DNA from: an uncultured Bacteroidia bacterium
Lineage (GTDB): Bacteria; Bacteroidota; Bacteroidia; Bacteroidales; UBA932
NCBI GenBank assembly: GCA_902798975.1
Contig: CADBYT010000003.1
Span: 41,729-105,728, forward strand
Direction: 5' to 3'
Length of the DNA stretch: 64,000 nt
A model generated the notes under the pieces. It did not search any database. It was not told the origin of the DNA and saw only the letters and a program-made list of their open reading frames with translations. This document shows positions 16,225 to 23,286 of this stretch, one piece after another. How positions within the stretch are numbered: the stretch's first letter is position 1; each line of letters begins with the position of its first letter. A program made the translations under genes and the position numbers.

Positions 16225-18570
16225 ATGAAACCTTACCTTTCCCTGATTCCGCTGCTCCTGCTGGCCGCCTGCGGCCCGAAATGGCAGGAGACCGAGGCCG
16301 ACGGCTACCGGCTCATTACCCAGAAAGGCGGCGCCACGCTCGGCGTCAGCACCGCCCCCATCCTCCAGGACGGCGGCTACGCCTTCAAGGACCTCAACCG
16401 CAACGGCTCTCTCGACATCTACGAAGACTGGCGGCGTCCCGCCCTGGAACGGGCGCAGGACCTCGCCTCGCAGCTCAGTATCGAAGAGATCGCCGGCCTG
16501 ATGCTCTACAGCGGGCACCAGAGCGTGCCCGGTTCGGCCTACGGCTTCGGGGGCGCCACCTACGGCGGGCAGCCTTTCCCGCAGAGCGGGGCGAACAGCT
16601 GGGATCTCACGGACCAGCAGCGCAAATTCCTCGAAGAAGACAACCTGCGCGCCGTGCTCGTGACCACGGTCGAGAGCCCGGAGGTGGCTGCACGCTGGAA
16701 CAACAACGTCCAGGCCTTCGTGGAGGGGCTGGGGCACGGCGTCCCGGCCAACAATTCCTCCGATCCGCGCAACGAGCCCAGCGCCACCGCGGAGTTCAAC
16801 ATGGGTTCCGGCGGACAGATTTCCCAGTGGCCCACGCCGCTGGGCCTCGCCGCCACCTTCGATCCCGCGCTCGTGGAACAGTTCGGCCGGACCGCCTCGG
16901 CGGAATACCGCGCACTCGGCATCGCCACGGCCCTCAGTCCGCAGATCGACCTGGCCACGGAGCCCCGCTGGAGCCGCTTCAACGGCACATTCGGCGAGGA
17001 CCCCGAGCTGGACATCGCGATGGCCCGCGCCTATGTGGACGGCTTCCAGACCACGGACGGTGCCGCCGGCGGCTGGGGCACGCAGAGCGTCAACGCCATG
17101 ATCAAGCACTGGCCCTCCGGCGGTCCGGAGGAAGGCGGGCGCGACGCCCACTTCAACTACGGCAAGTACGCCGTCTATCCCGGCGGCAACTTCGAGACGC
17201 ACATGCGACCCTTCACCGAGGGCGCTTTCCGCCTGAACGGAGGCACGCAGCGCGCTTCCGCGGTGATGCCCTACTACACGATCTCCTATGGCGTCGACCC
17301 GTCCGGCAAGAATGTCGGCAATAGCTATAATCATTATATAATCAGCGATTTGCTGCGCGGCAAGCACGGCTTCGACGGCGTGGTCTGCACCGACTGGAAC
17401 ATCACCTACGACAACGCCGCCATCGAATCCTTCGACGGCAAATGCTGGGGCGTGGAGGAACTGAGCGTCGCCCAGCGGCACTACGAGGTCATCAAGGCCG
17501 GCGTGGACCAGTTCGGCGGCAACAACGACAAGGGCCCCGTCCTGGAGGCCTACGCCATGTGGGTGGCGGAATTCGGCGAGCAGAGCGCCCGGGAGCGCTT
17601 CGAGCAGTCGGCCGTCCGCCTGCTGATGAATTCCTTCCGCACCGGGCTCTTCGAGAATCCCTACACCGACCCCGCGGCGGCTACGGTCACCGTGGGCAAC
17701 GCAGAATTCATGAAGCAGGGCTACGCGGCCCAGTGCAAGTCCGTCGTGATGCTGAAGAACCGCGGCGGCGTGCTGGAGAAACTGCAGGCCAAACCCGACG
17801 GCCTGCTCGATGAAGAGCAGGTCCCCGAGAACGATACGAAGGTGGCCAAAGTCTATGTGCCGAAGCGCTTCTATCCGCAGAGCATGGGCATGTTCGGTCT
17901 TTCGGCCGGCCCCGCTGCGCACTGGGATTACCCGCTGGACCGTGCCCTGGTGGAGCGCTATTTCGAGTGGGTGGACGATCCTGCCGAGGCGGACTTCGCC
18001 CTGGTGGTCATCCAGGAGCCTGCCGGAGGCAGCGGCTATGACGTAAACGACCGCAAAAAAGGCGGCAACGGCTACGTCCCCATCACCCTTCAGTACCGGC
18101 CTTATAAGGCAGACTACGCCCGCGCGGTGTCCGTTGCAGGCGGCGATCCCAAGGAGAAATTCACCAACCGGTCCTATAAGGGAAAGAAAGTCACGACCGC
18201 CAACGAGGCCGATCTGGATCTCGTGATCGATACCCGGAAGAAGATGGGCGACAAGCCCGTCGTCGTCTTTGTCCAGCTGTCCCGTCCTTTCGTGCCCGCG
18301 GAGATCGAGCCCTGGGCCGACGTGCTCTTCGTGCACTTCGGCGTGCAGAACCAGGTGCTGCTCGACCTCGCCGGAGGAAAGGAGGAGCCGTCAGGCCTGC
18401 TGCCCATGCAGCTGCCCGCCGACATGCGTACCGTCGAGGAACAGGCGGAGGACGTGCCGCACGACATGCGGCCCTACGTCGACGCCGAGGGCCATGCCTA
18501 CGATTTCGCCTACGGCCTCAACTGGTCCGGCGTTATCGACGACGAGCGGGTGCGGCAGTATCGGAAATAA
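16225..18570 (+). CDS. Glycoside hydrolase family 3 lipoprotein
   Basis: 781 residues. I chose ATG 16225 because a lipoprotein signal starts there (PYLSLIPLLLLAACGP, lipobox LAAC). The GH3 N-terminal barrel covers about 60-450; the catalytic nucleophile is the aspartate of VVCTDWNITYD. A C-terminal alpha/beta sandwich follows, but the Fn3-like tail seen in many GH3 enzymes is not obvious. GH3 enzymes remove single sugars from the non-reducing end; beta-glucosidase or beta-xylosidase activity is most likely. A near-consensus -7 (GAACTTTG, 16212-16219) lies five bases before the ATG. The 3' end overlaps the convergent PIN gene by 38 bases. It is the first gene of the esterase/GH3 locus. Confidence 0.9.
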   Translation: MKPYLSLIPLLLLAACGPKWQETEADGYRLITQKGGATLGVSTAPILQDGGYAFKDLNRNGSLDIYEDWRRPALERAQDLASQLSIEEIAGLMLYSGHQSVPGSAYGFGGATYGGQPFPQSGANSWDLTDQQRKFLEEDNLRAVLVTTVESPEVAARWNNNVQAFVEGLGHGVPANNSSDPRNEPSATAEFNMGSGGQISQWPTPLGLAATFDPALVEQFGRTASAEYRALGIATALSPQIDLATEPRWSRFNGTFGEDPELDIAMARAYVDGFQTTDGAAGGWGTQSVNAMIKHWPSGGPEEGGRDAHFNYGKYAVYPGGNFETHMRPFTEGAFRLNGGTQRASAVMPYYTISYGVDPSGKNVGNSYNHYIISDLLRGKHGFDGVVCTDWNITYDNAAIESFDGKCWGVEELSVAQRHYEVIKAGVDQFGGNNDKGPVLEAYAMWVAEFGEQSARERFEQSAVRLLMNSFRTGLFENPYTDPAAATVTVGNAEFMKQGYAAQCKSVVMLKNRGGVLEKLQAKPDGLLDEEQVPENDTKVAKVYVPKRFYPQSMGMFGLSAGPAAHWDYPLDRALVERYFEWVDDPAEADFALVVIQEPAGGSGYDVNDRKKGGNGYVPITLQYRPYKADYARAVSVAGGDPKEKFTNRSYKGKKVTTANEADLDLVIDTRKKMGDKPVVVFVQLSRPFVPAEIEPWADVLFVHFGVQNQVLLDLAGGKEEPSGLLPMQLPADMRTVEEQAEDVPHDMRPYVDAEGHAYDFAYGLNWSGVIDDERVRQYRK

Positions 18571-18988
18571 ACGCCTCCGGCGTCAGGACCGTCGGGGTGA
18601 CCCAGTCCGGGCATAGCCCTTTCCGGATGCGGAAATCCTTCGGGTTGTGGGTGATGATGACCTTGCAATGACCGGATTCGGCGCAGACAGCCTGAAGGAT
18701 ATCTTCGAAATCGGGACCGGCAAGAAGCAGTGCCCGCTGCAACTGTGCGTGATCCATCGGCAAGACCTCCGTCAAGAGGGAGATTTGCTTCAACGTGGGA
18801 GAAAGGATCAATCCGCCAGGATCCTTTCGGAGCACATAGGCGATGTTGGCCATGGTGAGATAGGAGACGCATGGCGAAGCCTTCCCGTCCGCTCCCTGTT
18901 GCAGGATCTCGAGCACCGGCTCATAGCCGGGACGTTCCAGCAGGACATCCAGCAACACGTTGGTGTCCAGGAATAATCGGGGCTTCAT
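18533..18988 (-). CDS. PIN-domain ribonuclease toxin
   Basis: 151 residues with the PIN fold: LFLDTNVLLDVLLERPG at the N-terminus carries the first acidic site (D8), and DFEDILQ plus VIITHNPKDF supply the later ones. The middle block reads YLTMANIAYVLRK, as in a Bacteroidota PIN subfamily that lacks the usual glutamate there. Such toxins cut RNA and are neutralised by a small partner. Its ATG overlaps the stop of the 88-residue partner gene by four bases, the normal toxin-antitoxin layout. The 3' end runs 38 bases into the GH3 gene on the other strand. Confidence 0.87.
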   Translation of the reverse strand: MKPRLFLDTNVLLDVLLERPGYEPVLEILQQGADGKASPCVSYLTMANIAYVLRKDPGGLILSPTLKQISLLTEVLPMDHAQLQRALLLAGPDFEDILQAVCAESGHCKVIITHNPKDFRIRKGLCPDWVTPTVLTPEAFISDTAAPARRR

Positions 18989-19251
18989 TTGGACAGAATA
19001 TATTGCAGACGATCGTCGTTCGGATCTGCCGAAGCGACGATATGTTTGGCGACGCCGATGAGCCCGAGAATTCCGGCATCATGTACACCGGCAGAGCTGG
19101 CCGGACGATGCCGTGCGGCATCTTCCTCCAGCACCGTTTCTATATATCTCTTCAGGGAAACCCCACGGCTTCTCGCTTCCCGCGACAGGGTCTCGAACAC
19201 CGGGCCGCGCAGGTCAATCAGCTTTCGTTTTGTATTCACCGTCTCCATCAT
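18985..19251 (-). CDS. Antitoxin of the PIN toxin (DUF6364-like, ribbon-helix-helix type)
   Basis: 88 residues. KRKLIDLRGPVFETLSREAR and GVSLKRYIETVLEEDA resemble a ribbon-helix-helix DNA-binding module; the C-terminal half is expected to wrap the toxin. It starts with two consecutive ATG codons (19251 and 19248). It comes first in the operon and overlaps the toxin by ATGA. Antitoxins of this kind usually repress their own promoter, which lies at 19266-19298. Confidence 0.82.
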   Translation of the reverse strand: MMETVNTKRKLIDLRGPVFETLSREARSRGVSLKRYIETVLEEDAARHRPASSAGVHDAGILGLIGVAKHIVASADPNDDRLQYILSK

Positions 19252-19265
19252 ATATATACTTTCTG

Positions 19266-19298
19266 CAAAGATATATATAATTTCGAAATAATAACAAA
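19266..19298 (-). promoter_or_regulatory. Promoter of the toxin-antitoxin operon
   Basis: On the minus strand TTTG (19298-19295), a 21-base spacer and TATCTTTG (19273-19266). The region between it and the ATG is an alternating TATATATA tract, a possible autoregulatory site. Confidence 0.75.
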
Positions 19299-19431
19299 GA
19301 AAAAAGAGCGAGTCCTTTCGCAGGCCTGCCCCCGCTCCTGCTAAATAGTCGCGCTACGGTCCCTTTCGCTTGTGAGCTGGATCTGCTTCGCCAGCTCTAT
19401 CAGATAATTACTTATAGCTCATAACCAAAAA

Positions 19432-19563
19432 CTACTTGAATAGTTTCTGCGCGAAGACGGTTAGGTAAACCCGCCAGTTGCGCCAGATGTGGCCGCCGGC
19501 GGATTCGTAGTAGGTCACGGGATAGCCGTGGGCGGCGCACAGGAAGGCGAAAAACTGTTTCAT
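19432..19563 (-). pseudogene. C-terminal remnant of a CE1-type esterase
   Basis: A 43-codon frame whose product contains GYPVTYYESAGGHIWRNWR and ends in FAQKLFK. This is the C-terminus of the esterases at 27046 and 28195 (GGHIWRNWRIYL; FAQKLFK). Everything upstream of residue ~5, including the nucleophile, is missing. The stretch 19252-19720 (469 bases) otherwise holds the antitoxin promoter, a short hairpin GAGCTGG/CCAGCTC at 19374-19397, and the promoter of the next gene. Confidence 0.8.
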
Positions 19564-19623
19564 ATATATCGGTAGTGGTTTTCGGCAGAATTACGCAACC
19601 CGGGGCAGATTGTATGCATTCTC

Positions 19624-19697
19624 AGGTACAATTGTTTACCCTTTTGTTCAGGTTGCGCGCGGATGCTTGTGCGTTTCGCGCGAAATGCGTATTTTCG
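19624..19697 (+). promoter_or_regulatory. Shared 38-bp upstream site plus promoter, copy A
   Basis: The site 19624-19661 begins AGGTACAA, has TTGTTCAG in the middle and ends TGCGCGCG. Five bases later comes -33 TTG (19667-19669), then 20 bases and -7 TATTTTCG (19690-19697). The same site at the same spacing lies at 25652-25579 on the other strand, with 29 of 38 bases identical. The -7 has C in place of the last T of TTTG, as expected for an activator-dependent promoter. Confidence 0.75.
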
Positions 19698-19720
19698 TAC
19701 AAACTAATTACCGTCCGTAT

Positions 19721-20995
19721 ATGTACAAACGCCTACTCCTTCTCAGCGCCGTCGCCCTGACGGCCTTCGCCTGCGGCCGGCCGCAGGCTGTCGTAGAACG
19801 CACCGACGTCTATACGCATGTCGGCGATGTCAGCCTGCTGGTGGATGCGGTGGAGATCACCGTCGCCAACCCCGCCTCCCTGCGCGGCCTGACCGCCGCC
19901 GACTTCAACCTCAGCGGCAACGCCGCCGGCGGCTTCATCGACGTGAAGACCGGCCAGGCCCCCGCCGCGTACGACGAAGACGGCCTCGTACTCACTCGCA
20001 CGGGCAATACGCTGCGCATCGACGCCACACCTTTCAACGCCGACGGCATGCGGGAAGGATGGGCCAAGCTCATTCCCTGGGAGCTTCGCTGCAGCGCCGA
20101 TTCCGCCCTCAACGTCACGGCCGCCACGGCCACGGAGCGGCACATCGCCGTCCTGGACGACTGCATCACCGGCAGTTTCAGCTTTGCGGGTCTCACCCGC
20201 GAATACATGCTGCACCTGCCCAAGGACGCGGACGGGAACGTGATTCCGAACGTCCCCCTGATGGTCTGGCAGATCGGCGGAGGAGAGTATGACAAGGACC
20301 TGATGACCGTGGCCACGGCCAACCGCTGCCTGGTCTCGCTCGCCACCGAGGGAATCCCCTGCGCGGCGCTGGTCTTCGCCATCGCGAACCCCAACTACTC
20401 CTACAGCGCCTCCCTCTTCCCGGAGAAGATCGAGCTGATCGACCGCAACAACGCCCTGCAGATGGCCTTCATCGACACGCTGATCGCGGACGGCAAGGTG
20501 GACGGCAGCAAGCTCTTCTGCGCCGGCGCCTCCAGCGGCGGCGGTTGCACGATGCGCTTCATGATGCAGTTCCCGGAGCGCTTCAAGGCCGCCATCCCCT
20601 GCTGCCCCATGGACCCGATCGTTCCCATCCACCGGGTGGATGAGAAATACGAAGGCCAGTTCGCAAACGACCTCGTCAAGGCCTTCAAAGGCAAGGTCTA
20701 CAAATGGAACGGCAGCGACATGGCGCCCGCACCCATCGACACCAAGGCCTTCGTCAAGTTGCCGATGTACTTCGTGCACGCTTCCTCCGACCAGGCCTGC
20801 AAGATCGCCAGCTCCTACGCCTACATCGAGGCACGCAAGCGCCTCGGCGCCACGCAGGACCAGCTGCGCGTCTATTCCGATGAAGATATGGCCGCCTACG
20901 GCCTTCCGACCATGCTCGCCCACTTCTCCTGGGTGCCGCTGCTGGACGATTATTCCGAGGGCAGCGTCATGCGCTGGATGATTGACCAATTCTGA
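19721..20995 (+). CDS. Alpha/beta-hydrolase lipoprotein (putative esterase)
   Basis: 424 residues from the ATG at 19721, where a lipoprotein signal starts (LLLLSAVALTAFACG). The N-terminal ~140 residues look like a beta-sandwich (DVYTHVGDVSLLVDAVEITV). The hydrolase domain has the nucleophile elbow GASSGGG near residue 270 and a distal acid/histidine region (FVHASSDQACKIASSYAYIE; LAHFSWVPLLDD). It resembles secreted depolymerase or feruloyl-esterase-like proteins; the substrate is unknown. It is followed by a GH3 gene after seven bases, and the pair is driven by the 38-bp-site promoter upstream. Confidence 0.8.
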   Translation: MYKRLLLLSAVALTAFACGRPQAVVERTDVYTHVGDVSLLVDAVEITVANPASLRGLTAADFNLSGNAAGGFIDVKTGQAPAAYDEDGLVLTRTGNTLRIDATPFNADGMREGWAKLIPWELRCSADSALNVTAATATERHIAVLDDCITGSFSFAGLTREYMLHLPKDADGNVIPNVPLMVWQIGGGEYDKDLMTVATANRCLVSLATEGIPCAALVFAIANPNYSYSASLFPEKIELIDRNNALQMAFIDTLIADGKVDGSKLFCAGASSGGGCTMRFMMQFPERFKAAIPCCPMDPIVPIHRVDEKYEGQFANDLVKAFKGKVYKWNGSDMAPAPIDTKAFVKLPMYFVHASSDQACKIASSYAYIEARKRLGATQDQLRVYSDEDMAAYGLPTMLAHFSWVPLLDDYSEGSVMRWMIDQF

Positions 20996-21002
20996 TACCG
21001 CT

Positions 21003-23198
21003 ATGCGTAGAACCACTCCCCTTCTGATCCTGGCACTCCTGTGCGCCGCTCCGGCACTCCGCGCCCAGGAATTCACCTATCCTTTCCAGAACCCCGCCCT
21101 CTCCGAGGACGAGCGGCTGGACAACGCCGTATCCCTGATGACCGTGGACGAGAAGATCATGACCGTCACAGGCCAGGGTGTGCCACGGCTCGGCATCGCG
21201 GGTCCAGGCGCCACGGAGGCCATCCACGGCATCGTACGCGGCGGCGACAGCGAACTGCCCGCCCTGGGCGGCAACGCCGGCTTCCCCCGCTGGCCCGGCT
21301 GGACCCCGCCCAAGTACCGCAACAGCACATCTTTCCCGCAGGCCTACGGCATCGGCGAGACCTGGGACCGGGAAATGGCCTTCATCGTGGGCGACGTGAT
21401 GTCCTATGAGGCTCGTTTCTATTCCAACGACGCGCCCTTCAAGACCCTCGTACTCTGGGCTCCCAACGCCGACCTCGCCCGCGATCCCCGCTGGGGCCGC
21501 ACCGAGGAGAGCTTCGGCGAGGACCCCTACCTCGTGGGTGAACTGGTGGCCGCCGAGGTGCGCGGCATCCAGGGCGACGACCCGAAGTACTGGCGCGGAG
21601 CGGCGCTGATGAAGCATTTCCTGGCCAACAGCAACGAGGACGGACGCTTCGGCACCGACTCCCGCTTCGACGAGGCCCTCTTCCGGGATTACTATTCCTA
21701 TGGATTCTGGAAAGGCGCCCGCGCCGGGGGCAAGTCCCTGATGACCGCATACAACGCATACAACGGCGTGCCCTGCATCGCGAACGACTTCATCGGCACC
21801 ATCCTGCGCGATGAATGGGGCATGGACGGCACCATCGTGGACGACGCCGGCGCCCTGCGCTACATGGTGGATCCGCACGGCTATGCCCCCGACATCAACA
21901 CGGCTATCAAAATGGCCCTGGAGGCCGGCCTGACGCGTTTCATCGACTCCAATTTCCAGCAGGTCAAGACGGCCTACGACGCCGGATTCATCTCCGATGA
22001 GGTGCTGGACGCCCGCACGAAGTGCAACCTCCGCACCATGCTCAAGCTTGGCCTGATGGACGCAGAATGCCCCTATGACAAGCAGTCCTTCGGCTCCGAC
22101 GAAGACCTCCCCTGGGAGCGCCAGGAGTTCAAGGACAAGGCCCGCCTGGTCACGCAGAAATCCATCGTCCTGCTGAAGAACGAGGGCAAGCTGCTGCCGC
22201 TCGACAGGGGCAAGGTCAAGAAAATCGCCGTGTTCGGCAACCGCGCCGAGGCCGTCCTGAAGGACTGGTACGGTGCGCTCCCCGCATACCGCGTGAGCCC
22301 GCTCGAGGGTATCAAAGCCAAGGTCGAAGGCACCGACGTGGAAGTGCGCTTCCAGCGCTGGGACTCCGACGGCACCGCGCAGAAGCTCGCCAAATGGGCG
22401 GACGTCTGCATCGTCTGCGTCGGCAACCATCCCGCCACCAGCCCCGACTGGGAAGGCCAGACCGTCCAGTCTCCCTGGGCTTACGGCACCGTGGCCGGTG
22501 ACGGCCGCGAGGCGCTGGACCGCCGCTCCCTGCAGCTGGAGACCGAGGACCTGATCAAGGTCGTCTGGCAGGCCAACCCCAACACCGTGGTCACGCTGAT
22601 CAGCAGCTTCCCCTTCGCCATCAACTGGACGGCGCAGCACGTGCCCGCCATCGTGCACCTCACCCACTGCAGCCAGGAACTCGGCAACGCTCTTGCAGAC
22701 GTGCTCTTCGGCGACTACAATCCCGCCGGCCGCCTCACCCAGACCTGGGTTTCCGACATTCTCGACCTGCCGAACATGCTGGACTACGACATCCGCCACG
22801 GCCGCACCTACATGTATTTCAAGGGCAAGCCCATCTTCCCCTTCGGATTCGGCCTCAGCTACACCAGCTTCAGGTATTCCGGCCTCAGGGCCAGCCGCGA
22901 CGGCGACGACTTCGTGTTCCGCTTCAAGCTGAAGAATACCGGCAGCCGGGATGGCGAGGAAGTCGTGCAGCTCTATGCGAGCTTCCGGGGTGACGACGCC
23001 GCCCGCCGCCTGCGCGGCTTCGAGCGCATCGCTGTCGCCGCCGGCGAAACAAAGGAGGTCGAGATCCGCGTCCCCGCCGACGACCTCAAGCTCTGGGACA
23101 GCAACGCCCACGCCTTCGCCTTCCGCGGCAAGCGCGCCAAGATTCAGATCGGCGCCTCTTCGGCCGATATCCGGCTGAAAAAGACAGTCAAGCTGTAA
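21003..23198 (+). CDS. Glycoside hydrolase family 3 (beta-xylosidase/glucosidase-like)
   Basis: 731 residues from the ATG at 21003, giving a signal peptide (LLILALLCAAPALRAQ). WAPNADLARDPRWGRTEESF and GEDPYLVG are hallmark blocks of the xylosidase-like GH3 branch. The nucleophile is the aspartate in TIVDDAGALRY, where many relatives have SD. The order is barrel, alpha/beta sandwich (FNPAGRLTQTW-like block), and C-terminal Fn3-like domain (RDGEEVVQLYASF). It probably cuts single sugars from oligosaccharides in the periplasm. It is translated from the same transcript as the esterase upstream and ends at a strong terminator. Confidence 0.92.
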   Translation: MRRTTPLLILALLCAAPALRAQEFTYPFQNPALSEDERLDNAVSLMTVDEKIMTVTGQGVPRLGIAGPGATEAIHGIVRGGDSELPALGGNAGFPRWPGWTPPKYRNSTSFPQAYGIGETWDREMAFIVGDVMSYEARFYSNDAPFKTLVLWAPNADLARDPRWGRTEESFGEDPYLVGELVAAEVRGIQGDDPKYWRGAALMKHFLANSNEDGRFGTDSRFDEALFRDYYSYGFWKGARAGGKSLMTAYNAYNGVPCIANDFIGTILRDEWGMDGTIVDDAGALRYMVDPHGYAPDINTAIKMALEAGLTRFIDSNFQQVKTAYDAGFISDEVLDARTKCNLRTMLKLGLMDAECPYDKQSFGSDEDLPWERQEFKDKARLVTQKSIVLLKNEGKLLPLDRGKVKKIAVFGNRAEAVLKDWYGALPAYRVSPLEGIKAKVEGTDVEVRFQRWDSDGTAQKLAKWADVCIVCVGNHPATSPDWEGQTVQSPWAYGTVAGDGREALDRRSLQLETEDLIKVVWQANPNTVVTLISSFPFAINWTAQHVPAIVHLTHCSQELGNALADVLFGDYNPAGRLTQTWVSDILDLPNMLDYDIRHGRTYMYFKGKPIFPFGFGLSYTSFRYSGLRASRDGDDFVFRFKLKNTGSRDGEEVVQLYASFRGDDAARRLRGFERIAVAAGETKEVEIRVPADDLKLWDSNAHAFAFRGKRAKIQIGASSADIRLKKTVKL

Positions 23199-23212
23199 AC
23201 CGCCGGTCTCAG

Positions 23213-23254
23213 AAAAAGAATCCCGCAAGCAAAACGCTTGCGGGATTCTTTTTT
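23213..23254. terminator. Strong Rho-independent terminator between convergent GH3 genes
   Basis: AGAATCCCGCAAGC and GCTTGCGGGATTCT pair around a short AAAAC loop, with A-run before and T-run after, so it can act in both directions. It follows the stop at 23198 by 14 bases. Confidence 0.9.
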
Positions 23255-23257
23255 ATC

Positions 23258-23286
23258 GTCATTCGCCGGCCTGACCGGCGAATCTC
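23258..23286 (-). repeat. Dispersed 29-bp palindromic repeat, copy 1
   Basis: Read on the minus strand it is the GAGATTCGCCGG...CCGGCGAATGAC element. It differs at one base from the copy at 26839-26867 and matches 50998-51025. It abuts the stop codon of the GH3 gene at 23287. Confidence 0.8.

Noticed and set aside
16144-18336. Long open frame antisense to the GH3 gene (730 codons)
   Set aside because: Composition is that of a reverse-frame shadow (rich in A, G, R, H, V), without domains; GH3 motifs are on the other strand.
19374-19397. GAGCTGG/CCAGCTC hairpin as a terminator
   Set aside because: No T-run follows on either strand; only the hairpin itself is supported.
20967-23228. 753-codon frame antisense to the second GH3 gene
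   Set aside because: Shadow frame with no recognisable domain.
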